Positions 16,329 to 24,786 of a stretch of 34,865 nt of DNA are shown here, in pieces. The notes below the pieces were generated by a model, which ran no database searches, was not told the origin of the DNA, and saw only the letters and a program-made list of their open reading frames with translations. A program made the position numbers and the translations under genes. The first letter of the stretch is position 1. Each line of letters starts with the position of its first letter. Source of the DNA: an uncultured Ruminobacter sp. (GTDB taxonomy: Bacteria > Pseudomonadota > Gammaproteobacteria > Enterobacterales > Succinivibrionaceae); assembly GCA_900767005.1 (NCBI GenBank), contig CAAFXL010000172.1, positions 1 through 34,865 of the forward strand, written 5' to 3'.

Positions 16329-18035
16329 ATGAGCTCAAAAATTATTAATAATGCATTTTTATTTTTTTCTATAGTATTCTTCTTTGTCTTGATGCATGTT
16401 CCTTTTCCAACTCAAGAGCTTAGATTAACCGATTGGGCATTACCTTCAAATCTTGTAGCTTTCTCATTTGCTGGTATTCTTTGTTCTATAGGTTTATTCT
16501 CAATTTTTATTAAAAAAACTATTAGTCTTTCATCTGTAACCTTCACGCTAATATTTGCTTCATTGTTAATGTTTATTCCTGGGATATTTCACTTTATTTC
16601 AGAAGAAAATTTACTTTTAGACCTACCGATCGCTTGTATTTTTTTAACTCTATTTTATTTTGCTTTAGAACAATTAAACTTAAATTCCAAAATTAAACAA
16701 ATATTTTTAGGGTTAATTGCCATATCAGGCTTATTACAAGGACTACTTTCAATTCTTGCTTTTAATGGTATTGATATCCAGGGCAAAAATTTCTCTTTTG
16801 GTTCTTTTAATTCTTTTTCCCAAATTAGTACTTATACTTGTATTAGTTTTAGTATTATTCTTTATTTAATTAACACTATTAATTTTAATAAAGCTCTTAA
16901 AGCTATAATTGGGATTCTTTCCTTTGTCATTGTTGCTACTACGCTTTACTATACCAAGAGTTTAATTGCTATGGGAATTTTAATAATTCTTAATGTAAGC
17001 TATATCATTATTCTCCTTTGTAAAGATGGCTTAAAGAAAATCTCAAGTGTTATTCTTTTATTATTAGGAACCGCTCTTGTAATCTATATTGGTCTTGGTT
17101 TTAACTATGAATGCTCAAAATATACCGATGGCATAAATAATAAACTTTATAGTTATAGTGCAACTTGTATTGATAAAAATATCAATAATAATATTTTTGA
17201 TGCATCAATTAGTTCATTTAAAAATCATTTAATTTTTGGGGCAGGTAATGGAAGTTTTGAACGTCAAATCTTAGATGAACAAATTAATCAAGGAGCCCAA
17301 GTTGTTAATTTTAAGCCTTTTGGTTATAACATTATTCTTACTACTTTAGTTGAAAATGGTTTATTTGGAATTAGTGCGTTAGCAATTTTATTTGTAACAG
17401 TTATTAGAATTTGTATTAGAAGTAACCGTAATCTCACCGATAGTTTTATGCTCCTTCTCATTATAATTCCATACTTTATTTTAGCTATTTATGAAAACCC
17501 ATTTTTTAATAACTTTATCTTTGTAATTACTTTTACTTTGATAATGTATTATATTTTTACTAGTCCCGATAAACCTTTACCTCAAAGAAAAATTAGATCA
17601 GCAGAACTAACTACATTCTTTGCGATTTTTATTCCGATTGCAGCTCTGACTTTTTCAGTAACTTCAATTAATTCACTTAAGGTTCTTCACCGCGGGCTAA
17701 TGCAAGGGGAAGATATAATTGAATTAAAAGGAAAAATGATAAACCCACTAATTAATTATAAATATACTAATGAACTAGAAACTTTAAAAACTAATGAATC
17801 TTCATTACATTTAGGCATGGATTTAATTACTTATGAGAGCACAGAAGATCTTGAAAAAATTGCTAAATACTCAATTAACCCTAAGATTTTTAAGGCTCTT
17901 GAAGATTCTTACAATCATTTAAGTCAAGGTAATATCAAAAATAATATAAATATTGGCATAAAAATAGATTTTGCAAAGGAAGCTCAAAACGATAAAAAAC
18001 GTTATGAGATTCTAACTAAGAGTCTTGAAAATTAA
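16329..18035 (+). CDS. O-antigen ligase/polymerase-like membrane protein (Wzy_C superfamily)
   Basis: This 568-residue protein has about eleven hydrophobic helices and one large loop in the middle, then a soluble C-terminal tail of about 115 residues. The layout, FGSFNSFSQISTYT in the N-terminal half, and HLIFGAGNGSF followed by TTLVENGLFG recall Wzy_C proteins: O-antigen ligases, O-antigen polymerases and pilin O-oligosaccharyltransferases (PglL). In those enzymes an H-N pair precedes the segment equivalent to IILTTLVENG; here the position is Tyr333-Asn. The ATG at 16329 is preferred over the upstream GTG at 16287, which lacks a ribosome site. It stands alone, divergent from rpoE and 121 bp from ribA. 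The substrate is unknown; transfer of a glycan to lipid A or pilin is only one possibility. Confidence 0.6.
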   Translation: MSSKIINNAFLFFSIVFFFVLMHVPFPTQELRLTDWALPSNLVAFSFAGILCSIGLFSIFIKKTISLSSVTFTLIFASLLMFIPGIFHFISEENLLLDLPIACIFLTLFYFALEQLNLNSKIKQIFLGLIAISGLLQGLLSILAFNGIDIQGKNFSFGSFNSFSQISTYTCISFSIILYLINTINFNKALKAIIGILSFVIVATTLYYTKSLIAMGILIILNVSYIIILLCKDGLKKISSVILLLLGTALVIYIGLGFNYECSKYTDGINNKLYSYSATCIDKNINNNIFDASISSFKNHLIFGAGNGSFERQILDEQINQGAQVVNFKPFGYNIILTTLVENGLFGISALAILFVTVIRICIRSNRNLTDSFMLLLIIIPYFILAIYENPFFNNFIFVITFTLIMYYIFTSPDKPLPQRKIRSAELTTFFAIFIPIAALTFSVTSINSLKVLHRGLMQGEDIIELKGKMINPLINYKYTNELETLKTNESSLHLGMDLITYESTEDLEKIAKYSINPKIFKALEDSYNHLSQGNIKNNINIGIKIDFAKEAQNDKKRYEILTKSLEN

Positions 18036-18156
18036 TGCTTATATTAAGTTTTTAAATTTTAATTCAATGATATTTTTAAATTTTTATCATTGCTTATTTG
18101 ATAAAACCTTGGATTATGTGCAATAATGCAAAAATACTTTATAAAATTATTAAGCT

Positions 18157-18780
18157 ATGGAAAAGATTATTAAACAACAAGCCAAGATAACCGAACGCAC
18201 TGAAAGTGCCAAGTTACCTACTCCTTTTGGAATTTTTCAAATAGTCTCCTTTAGAGATAGTCTAAATCGTGAACATGCAGCTCTTTATATGGGGGATATT
18301 GCAAATACTAACCCAGTTCTTGCCCGAATCCATTCTGAATGTTTAACTGGGGATACCTTATTTAGCTTAAAGTGCGATTGTGGTTTTCAACTTGAAGCAG
18401 CTCTACGTCAAATAGCCCAAGAAAAAGTTGGCGTATTATTATATGTGCGCCAAGAAGGTCGAGGCATTGGCTTATTTAATAAGATTAAAGCTTATCACCT
18501 TCAAGATGAAGGTTTAGATACCGTTGATGCAAACCTTAAGCTTGGACTACCTGCTGATGCGAGATGCTATGATGTTTGTGCCCAGATGTTTGAGCTATTG
18601 GGCGTTAAATCAATTAAATTAATGACCAACAATCCAGCAAAAATTGAAGAAATCTCAAAATATAATATTAACGTTGTTGATCGCGTTCCTATCGAAGTAG
18701 GTAGAAACCAATTTAATGAAGGTTATTTAAATACCAAAGAATATCGTATGGGGCATTTAATGACTCATCAATCAAATTAA
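18157..18780 (+). CDS. ribA: GTP cyclohydrolase II
   Basis: RibA converts GTP to 2,5-diamino-6-ribosylamino-4(3H)-pyrimidinone 5'-phosphate, the first step of riboflavin synthesis. The 207-residue protein has zinc ligands Cys62, Cys73 and Cys75 (HSECLTGDTLFSLKCDCG). The GTP-binding and catalytic part has YVRQEGRGIGL, DTVDANLKLG and MTNNPAKIEE, closing with VPIEVGRN. It is a stand-alone enzyme without the RibB domain. No riboflavin-type leader is recognisable upstream, and the ribosome site is weak. Confidence 0.96.
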   Translation: MEKIIKQQAKITERTESAKLPTPFGIFQIVSFRDSLNREHAALYMGDIANTNPVLARIHSECLTGDTLFSLKCDCGFQLEAALRQIAQEKVGVLLYVRQEGRGIGLFNKIKAYHLQDEGLDTVDANLKLGLPADARCYDVCAQMFELLGVKSIKLMTNNPAKIEEISKYNINVVDRVPIEVGRNQFNEGYLNTKEYRMGHLMTHQSN

Positions 18781-18785
18781 GCTTA

Positions 18786-18826
18786 ATAAGGTCACCAATA
18801 TGGGGACCTTATGTTATATGTAACAT
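18786..18826. promoter_or_regulatory. two adjacent dyads between ribA and nadB
   Basis: ATAAGGTC/GACCTTAT (18786-18812, 11-nt loop with a further CC/GG pair) is followed at once by ATGTTA-TATG-TAACAT (18811-18826). Neither has a clear T-run. The first could end ribA transcription; the second could be an operator for nadB, whose start lies 27 bp further on. Confidence 0.4.
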
Positions 18827-18852
18827 TTATGGATATGTCCTGAGGAATAAAA

Positions 18853-20502
18853 ATGAATAGTAAGGTTGTAACTCATGACACCGATGTCCTAATTATTGGA
18901 AGTGGTGCCGCAGGTTTATCATTAGCTCTTTGTCTTGCGAAAGAAGCAAAGGTTGTTGTTCTATCTAAGGCACAAATGTACGCAGGTTCCACCAATTATG
19001 CCCAAGGTGGTATTGCTGGCGTATTTAATATTAAAGACGATAATGATAGTATCGAAGAACATATCGAAGATACTAAGATTGCTGGGGCTGGTATTTGCGA
19101 TCCTGATGCTGTAGCTTTCACCTTAACTCATGCTCATGACAGTATTAAATGGTTAATTGAACAGGGTGTTCCTTTTGATAAAAGAGAAGATCTAAGTCAA
19201 GATTCTGAAACAACTGAAAAATCTCCTTATCACTTACACCGTGAAGGTGGTCACTCTCATCGTAGAATTTTCCACTCAGCTGACCACACTGGTCACTCTA
19301 TTCAAGAAACTTTAGACCAAAAAGTTCTTAATAACCCAAACATTACCATGCTTACTAACTATAATGCTATCGACCTAATTACCACTAGAAAACTAGGTCT
19401 TGCAGGGAACCGCGTAGTTGGTGCATATGTATTTAATGTAGCTACCCATCAAGTAGAAACCATTAGAGCAAAATTTGTAGCTCTTTGTACTGGTGGTGCT
19501 TCTAAGGTTTACCAATATACTTGTAACCCAGAAGTTAGCTCTGGTGATGGTATTGCAATCGCATGGCGTGCAGGATGTCGTGTAGCTAATATGGAATTTA
19601 ACCAATTCCATCCAACCACTCTTTATAACCAAAAGGATAGAAACTTCCTTTTAACTGAAGCTTTACGTGGCGAAGGAGCTCTTTTAAAGCGTCCTGATGG
19701 CACTAGATTTATGCCAGATTATGATGAAAGAGGAGAACTTGCTCCTCGTGATATCGTAGCTCGCGCAATTGACCATGAAATGAAAAAACTTGGCGTTGAT
19801 TGTATGTATCTTGATATTAGTCATAAAAGCCTAGAATTTATTAAAAAACACTTCCCGACCATTTATGAACGTTGCTTAAAGGTTGGTATCGATATGACTA
19901 AGGAACCAATTCCGATTGTTCCAGCCGCTCACTTTACTTGTGGCGGTATCATGATTGATAGAAGGGGGCGTACCGACGTTGAATGTCTATACGCAGTTGG
20001 TGAAGTATCATATTCAGGACTACATGGTGCTAATCGACTAGCTTCAAACTCTTTACTTGAATGTATCGTTTATGGTCAGCAAGCAGCTAAAGATATTTTA
20101 GCAAGACTTCCTCTAGCGATTGATTTCCCTGAAGTACCAAATTGGGATGAAAGTTTAGTAACTGATGCTGATGAAGAAGTGGTTATTCAGCATAATTGGC
20201 ATGAACTAAGACTAATGATGTGGGACTACGTAGGTATTGTTAGAACTGATAAACGCCTTGAAAGAGCAATGCATCGTATTAAGCTCCTAAAACAAGAGGT
20301 AACTGAGTTCTACTCAAACTTTAGAGTATCAAGTAATTTACTAGAACTAAGAAACCTTCTTCAAGTAGCTGAACTAATTGTTAAATGTGCAATGAAGCGC
20401 AAGAACTCTGTAGGTCTTCATTACAATGTGGATCATTTAAATCCTCCTACCGATTCTAAGCCAACAATTTTATCCCCATTTGATCCTGAGGATAATCAGT
20501 AA
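18853..20502 (+). CDS. nadB: L-aspartate oxidase
   Basis: NadB oxidises L-aspartate to iminoaspartate, which NadA then condenses with dihydroxyacetone phosphate to quinolinate for NAD synthesis; with fumarate as acceptor it works without oxygen. The 549-residue protein has the FAD-binding N-terminus (DVLIIGSGAAGLSLAL, 11-26), TNYAQGGIAG, the active-site region HLHREGGHSHRRIFH, the fumarate-reductase-like GGIMIDRRGRT, and HGANRLASNSLLECIVYG. The C-terminal helical part ends with the Arg/Leu-rich segment and SVGLHYNVDH. An AGGA site precedes the ATG. nadA and nadC are not in the window. Confidence 0.96.
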   Translation: MNSKVVTHDTDVLIIGSGAAGLSLALCLAKEAKVVVLSKAQMYAGSTNYAQGGIAGVFNIKDDNDSIEEHIEDTKIAGAGICDPDAVAFTLTHAHDSIKWLIEQGVPFDKREDLSQDSETTEKSPYHLHREGGHSHRRIFHSADHTGHSIQETLDQKVLNNPNITMLTNYNAIDLITTRKLGLAGNRVVGAYVFNVATHQVETIRAKFVALCTGGASKVYQYTCNPEVSSGDGIAIAWRAGCRVANMEFNQFHPTTLYNQKDRNFLLTEALRGEGALLKRPDGTRFMPDYDERGELAPRDIVARAIDHEMKKLGVDCMYLDISHKSLEFIKKHFPTIYERCLKVGIDMTKEPIPIVPAAHFTCGGIMIDRRGRTDVECLYAVGEVSYSGLHGANRLASNSLLECIVYGQQAAKDILARLPLAIDFPEVPNWDESLVTDADEEVVIQHNWHELRLMMWDYVGIVRTDKRLERAMHRIKLLKQEVTEFYSNFRVSSNLLELRNLLQVAELIVKCAMKRKNSVGLHYNVDHLNPPTDSKPTILSPFDPEDNQ

Positions 20503-20517
20503 AATTGTTTAAAATTT

Positions 20518-20541
20518 AAAGGAGGCTATGCCTCCTTTTTA
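20518..20541. terminator. intrinsic terminator after nadB
   Basis: AAAGGAGGC and GCCTCCTTT form a perfect 9-bp stem with loop TAT, then more T's. The A-run on the other side lets it serve the converging ABC transporter genes too. Confidence 0.9.
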
Positions 20542-20546
20542 TTATT

Positions 20547-21284
20547 CTAAATACAAAATCTTAAACCTTCTAACCCATGAATTTTAATTGGAACATGGTA
20601 GATTTTTTCTAAAATCTCACTAGTTATTTCATCTACTCTATATTCAAAAAATTCATCATTGATAATTGCTAAAACTTTAGTATCACTACCTAAGTTTAAG
20701 ACATAATTTAAATTATGGGTAACTTCGATAATTCCTTTATTTGCTAAATTATTTTTTAAGTAATGGCGATAAATTTCTAAATGCTTATAGTCTAACCCAC
20801 TTTCTACTTCATCAAGAAGTAAAAATAAAGAGTTTTGCATAATGCTTCTAGCAAAAGAAACAAGCATTAATTCCCCACCACTAAGCTCATTAATATCTTT
20901 CTCTTTTAAATGGAGAATTTCTAAATCTTTAAGTAACGTTAAAGCTTCATCATAAGAGTTTTTACGATACTCTAAAAATATCTTTCTTGATGGAATAATC
21001 GCTCCAATTAAGACAAAATCAATAACTTTAATATATGAAGATGGCGTAAAACTTTGGGGTAAATAACTAATAATGCTAGAGCGAAAACTTGGGGATAACT
21101 TTTTTAATAAGTCATCATTATAAAAAATTTCACCTTTTTTTCCTAAGATTAAACCTGCAATGGTTTTAAGTAAGGTGGATTTTCCAGAACCATTAGCCCC
21201 AATAATTACATAACGGTTATTTTCTAAAAATGTAGAATTTATTTTTACCCCATTTTGAAGTTCTAGATTTTCAAGTTTCAGCAT
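20547..21284 (-). CDS. FecE/FepC-type ABC transporter ATP-binding protein
   Basis: This 245-residue ATPase powers a BtuCD/FecCD-type importer. Walker A is GANGSGKST (29-37), the signature is LSGGELML, and Walker B is FLLLDEVESGLD. The switch histidine is in VTHNLN. The start overlaps the stop of the permease gene by one base, so the two are co-translated. Relatives import ferric siderophores, haem, vitamin B12 or molybdate; the substrate cannot be read from the sequence. No binding-protein gene is near. Confidence 0.85.
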   Translation of the reverse strand: MLKLENLELQNGVKINSTFLENNRYVIIGANGSGKSTLLKTIAGLILGKKGEIFYNDDLLKKLSPSFRSSIISYLPQSFTPSSYIKVIDFVLIGAIIPSRKIFLEYRKNSYDEALTLLKDLEILHLKEKDINELSGGELMLVSFARSIMQNSLFLLLDEVESGLDYKHLEIYRHYLKNNLANKGIIEVTHNLNYVLNLGSDTKVLAIINDEFFEYRVDEITSEILEKIYHVPIKIHGLEGLRFCI

Positions 21285-22222
21285 TATTTATTCCTTGAGT
21301 GTAAAAATAAATACATAATAGCAATAAATACTGGAGAACCAATTAAGCCAGTAATGACGCCAATTGGTAATTCTACATAAGAGATATTTTTTGATAAAGT
21401 ATCAGCTAGTAATAAAAAAGAGGAACCTAAAATCCCTGAGAGCAAGATTAAATACTTATGTTTTACTTTAAATAGTAATCTAATAATATTGGGGATAACT
21501 AAAGAAACCCAACCAATAATTCCGGCAACAACCACAGTTATTGATGAAAGAATGGTCCCTAAAATTAGAGCAAGTGCAATAAACTCATTAACTTTAAAAC
21601 CTTGAGTAATTAATACTTCCTTAGGAGCTGCTAATAAATCAAGTCTTGATGAAATTAAAAAAATCGGAATAATTGCAATTAAGCCGAGTGTCAATATCAT
21701 AAGAGCATCAAAATCTAGAGCATTAAAACTACCCATTAAAAAGAAATAAACGCCAATCATTGAGCTTTTATCAGGAATTAAATAATTAACTAAATTTAAG
21801 ATTGCAACTAATAGGGTTGATAATAAAATCCCCACTAAAATTAGTACTAGATTATTTAAATTACCGACAACTTTGGCAATAAATAGAGCAAGTATGGTAG
21901 TTAGAAGAGCAAAGATAAAGGCTCCTATCATAATAAAATAAGAACCTAAACCTAAGATAATACAAAGAACGACCCCTAATGAGGCTCCAGCACTAGACCC
22001 TAAAAGATCAGGAGAAACTAGAGGGTTTCTAAAGATTGCTTGATAAATTAAACCGCTAACTGCTAAGAATGCTCCAATTAGAGCAATTCCTAAAGTTCGC
22101 GGTAATCGATATTCAAAGACTTCATTAAAATTTGAAAAAATATCACCTAATTCACCAATATTTAAATTTAAAAATAGAGCAATAAAAAATAATAATAAAA
22201 TAAATGATACTTTTATAAACAT
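21284..22222 (-). CDS. FecCD-type ABC transporter permease
   Basis: This 312-residue permease is of the BtuC/FecCD/FhuB family. It has nine or ten hydrophobic helices, the family stretch PRTLGIALIGAFLAVSGLIYQ near the N-terminus, NPLVSPDLLGSSAGASLGVV, GIIGWVSLVIPNIIRLL (the coupling region) and the C-terminal ELPIGVITGLIGSPVFI. It forms a dimer with two ATPase subunits. It lies 27 bp downstream of a ferredoxin gene and overlaps the ATPase gene. Confidence 0.88.
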   Translation of the reverse strand: MFIKVSFILLLFFIALFLNLNIGELGDIFSNFNEVFEYRLPRTLGIALIGAFLAVSGLIYQAIFRNPLVSPDLLGSSAGASLGVVLCIILGLGSYFIMIGAFIFALLTTILALFIAKVVGNLNNLVLILVGILLSTLLVAILNLVNYLIPDKSSMIGVYFFLMGSFNALDFDALMILTLGLIAIIPIFLISSRLDLLAAPKEVLITQGFKVNEFIALALILGTILSSITVVVAGIIGWVSLVIPNIIRLLFKVKHKYLILLSGILGSSFLLLADTLSKNISYVELPIGVITGLIGSPVFIAIMYLFLHSRNK

Positions 22223-22249
22223 AATTTTGAGAAATAGAAAAAACTTCTA

Positions 22250-22435
22250 TTATTCGTCAATTTCTTCAATCGCTTCAAATGGGCATTCCATTTCACATGC
22301 TCCACAATCAGCACAAATTTCTACATCGATAATACATTTTGTACTATCGTTTTCATCCTCACGAATTGCACCACAAGGACAAACTTCAATACAATTTTGG
22401 CAACCAGTGCACTTTTCTGGATTAATTTTATACAT
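22250..22435 (-). CDS. 2[4Fe-4S] ferredoxin
   Basis: This 61-residue protein has two cluster motifs, CTGCQNCIEVCP (Cys9, 12, 15, 19) and CADCGACEMECP (Cys41, 44, 47, 51), the pattern of clostridial-type bacterial ferredoxins. Cys21 and Cys34 are extra. It would act as a small low-potential electron carrier in the cytoplasm. It is the first gene of a likely operon with the FecCD-type permease and ATPase. Confidence 0.93.
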   Translation of the reverse strand: MYKINPEKCTGCQNCIEVCPCGAIREDENDSTKCIIDVEICADCGACEMECPFEAIEEIDE

Positions 22436-22467
22436 AATTTATATTTTCCTCTTATTTGCTTTTGCTA

Positions 22468-22495
22468 ATTCTAGCATATCAAAATTAAAGCTCAA
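22468..22495 (-). promoter_or_regulatory. ferredoxin-operon promoter
   Basis: On the minus strand TTGAGC (22495-22490) and TAGAAT (22473-22468) are separated by 16 bp, with TGC just before the -10 (extended -10). It lies 32 bp upstream of the ferredoxin start. No clear Fur box was seen over it. Confidence 0.45.
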
Positions 22496-22504
22496 TATTA
22501 GAAA

Positions 22505-22530
22505 TAAAAAAAGGCTACCTAGGTAGCCTT
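22505..22530 (-). terminator. intrinsic terminator after pilU
   Basis: A perfect 20-bp palindrome (22511-22530) centred on CCTAGG gives the stem AAGGCTAC/GTAGCCTT. On the minus strand it is followed by a run of T's (22505-22510). It lies 19 bp after the pilU stop. Confidence 0.85.
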
Positions 22531-22549
22531 AATTTATTTAAAACAATCT

Positions 22550-23671
22550 TTATTCAAAAATTACATTTGACATTTCATCGTTTTCTTTTACACCACCAGC
22601 AAGCTTAATCATTAAGCGAACTTCGTTTTCAGAGTCAGCATAATGTAATGCATTATGGTAGTTAATAACACCTTGTTGATAAAGTTCAAATAAGCTCTTA
22701 TCGAAGGTTGTCATACCAGCTTCTGGAGACTTAAGCATGATTTCCTTAAGCTTATATAACTCATTCTTTTGTAAACAGTCAGCAACAGTTGGAGTATTTA
22801 CTAAGATATCGAATGCTGCACGACGACCACCAGTAGTAGTTTCAATTAACTGCTGAGCAATAATTGCCTTTAAGTTTACTGATAAGTCAAAAAGCATCTG
22901 TCTTTGGCTTGATTCAGGAACTAAGTGCATGATACGGTCAATTGCCTGGTTTGCGTTATTAGCGTGAAGGGTTGCTAGTACAAGGTGACCAGTTTCTGCA
23001 AAGCTTAACGCAAATTCCATAGTTTCTCTTGAACGAATTTCACCGATTAGAATAACATCAGGAGCTTGACGAAGTGCTGACTTTAGAGCTGCGTCAAATG
23101 ATTCAGTATCAGTACCAACTTCACGTTGAGTAATTAATGATCTTTGATGGTGGTGAACATATTCTATAGGGTCTTCGATAGTTAGAATATGACCATCACT
23201 GTTCATATTTCTATGACCGATCATTGCAGCCTGAGTAGTAGACTTACCAGCACCGGTAGCACCCACGAATAGTAATAGACCACGGTCTTCTAATACCCAC
23301 TTAGTAAATGTAGGAGGTAAATGTAAATCTTCAGGTGAAGGAATCTTTTCTACAATTCGACGAAATACTACACCAGGGTTATTTAACTGCCAGAAACAGC
23401 TTACACGGTAACGACCAATATCTGGGCGGTAAATTGCGAAGTTTGCTTCTAGTTCTTTATTATATTGATCCCATAATTCAGGACGATCAATCATAGTTTC
23501 ATGAACAAAATCATGAACTTGTTCATAAGTTAATTTACCTGGTTCAATCGGAGTAAGGTGACCATCTAACTTACAAGCAGGTTCTAGACCTACAGTTAAA
23601 AACAAGTCTGATGCCTTATTATCATTCATGAACTGAAGATATTTATCAATTTTTAAAGGCTTATTATACAT
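22550..23671 (-). CDS. pilU: type IV pilus retraction ATPase PilU
   Basis: PilU is the accessory motor that supports PilT-dependent retraction of type IVa pili. The 373-residue protein has an N-terminal PAS-like domain (NDNKASDLFLTVG) and the ATPase core: Walker A GATGAGKSTTQ, Asp box LTIEDPIEYVHHH, Walker B VILIGEIRS, His box TGHLVLATLHANNA. The PilU-type C-terminus is MIKLAGG followed by a short acidic tail. It follows pilT by 7 bp. No pilin or pilus-assembly genes are in the window. Confidence 0.93.
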   Translation of the reverse strand: MYNKPLKIDKYLQFMNDNKASDLFLTVGLEPACKLDGHLTPIEPGKLTYEQVHDFVHETMIDRPELWDQYNKELEANFAIYRPDIGRYRVSCFWQLNNPGVVFRRIVEKIPSPEDLHLPPTFTKWVLEDRGLLLFVGATGAGKSTTQAAMIGHRNMNSDGHILTIEDPIEYVHHHQRSLITQREVGTDTESFDAALKSALRQAPDVILIGEIRSRETMEFALSFAETGHLVLATLHANNANQAIDRIMHLVPESSQRQMLFDLSVNLKAIIAQQLIETTTGGRRAAFDILVNTPTVADCLQKNELYKLKEIMLKSPEAGMTTFDKSLFELYQQGVINYHNALHYADSENEVRLMIKLAGGVKENDEMSNVIFE

Positions 23672-23678
23672 TTAAATC

Positions 23679-24752
23679 TTACCCCACTAGAGAATTTGGA
23701 TCCTTTGCCTTAGACTTAGCTTCAGCAAGACTTACAATACCACGCTGAACTAATGACTTTAAGGCAGAGTCTAAGGTATTCATACCATGGCTTGCACCAG
23801 TCTGAATAATTGAGTACATCTGAGCAATCTTATCTTCACGAATTAAGTTTCTGATTGCAGGGATACCAATCATGATTTCATGAGCAGCAACACGACCACC
23901 ACCATTCTTCTTTAATAGGGTCTGAGAAATTACCGCTCTTAATGATTCTGATAACATTGAACGAACCATATCCTTTTCAGCACCTGGGAATACGTCGATT
24001 ACACGGTCGATGGTCTTAGCTGCTGAGTTTGTATGTAGGGTACCAAATACAAGGTGACCGGTTTCTGCTGCAGTTAATGCAAGTCTAATTGTTTCAAGGT
24101 CACGCAATTCACCCACCAATATGATATCAGGGTCTTCACGAAGAGCACTTCTTAATGCGTTACTAAATGATAAGGTATCACGGTGAACTTCACGCTGGTT
24201 TACTAGACAGTTCTTATTTTGATGAACGAATTCAATCGGGTCTTCAATAGTTAAAATATGGCTATGTTGAGTTTCATTTACATAGTCAACCATAGCTGCT
24301 AGAGTTGTAGACTTACCAGAACCTGTAGGACCGGTTACAAGAACAAGACCTCTTGGATATGATGCAATTTCCTTAAATACTTGTGGACAATTTAAATCTT
24401 CAAGAGTTAATACTTTTGATGGAATTGTTCTAAATACTACCCCCATACCTCTATCTTGATTAAATACGTTTACACGGAAACGAGCTAAATTTGGAACTTC
24501 GAAAGAAAAGTCGCATTCTAAACGCTCTTCAAACTCCTTACGCTGATAGTCATTCATAATATCATAAACAAGATTATGAATAGTGGTCTTATCAAGTGGC
24601 TCCATATCGCGCACTTCCATAGTCACCTTATCAGTGGTTTTTAAACGACGGATATCACCATCAACACGAATTAATGGAGGAACACCTGCAGAAAGATGCA
24701 AATCTGATGCATTGTTCTTTACACCGTACAATAGTAAATCTAGAATATCCAT
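23679..24752 (-). CDS. pilT: type IV pilus retraction ATPase PilT
   Basis: PilT is the hexameric ATPase that retracts type IVa pili for twitching motility and DNA uptake. The 357-residue protein has Walker A GPTGSGKSTTL, Asp box LTIEDPIEFVH, Walker B IILVGELRD, His box TGHLVFGTLHTNSA and the PilT-specific AIRNLIRE near the C-terminus. The length is near the usual 344. It is divergent from yggS, the common gammaproteobacterial order, with only 34 bp between start codons. A TATAAT on the minus strand about 20 bp before its ATG may be its -10. Confidence 0.95.
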   Translation of the reverse strand: MDILDLLLYGVKNNASDLHLSAGVPPLIRVDGDIRRLKTTDKVTMEVRDMEPLDKTTIHNLVYDIMNDYQRKEFEERLECDFSFEVPNLARFRVNVFNQDRGMGVVFRTIPSKVLTLEDLNCPQVFKEIASYPRGLVLVTGPTGSGKSTTLAAMVDYVNETQHSHILTIEDPIEFVHQNKNCLVNQREVHRDTLSFSNALRSALREDPDIILVGELRDLETIRLALTAAETGHLVFGTLHTNSAAKTIDRVIDVFPGAEKDMVRSMLSESLRAVISQTLLKKNGGGRVAAHEIMIGIPAIRNLIREDKIAQMYSIIQTGASHGMNTLDSALKSLVQRGIVSLAEAKSKAKDPNSLVG

Positions 24753-24786
24753 TTGGAAACATCCTTGTTATTATAAGTAAGAAAAT

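Noticed and set aside
18036..18156. Riboflavin (FMN) riboswitch before ribA
   Set aside because: The 121-bp leader is AT-rich and too short, and shows none of the conserved FMN-element blocks.
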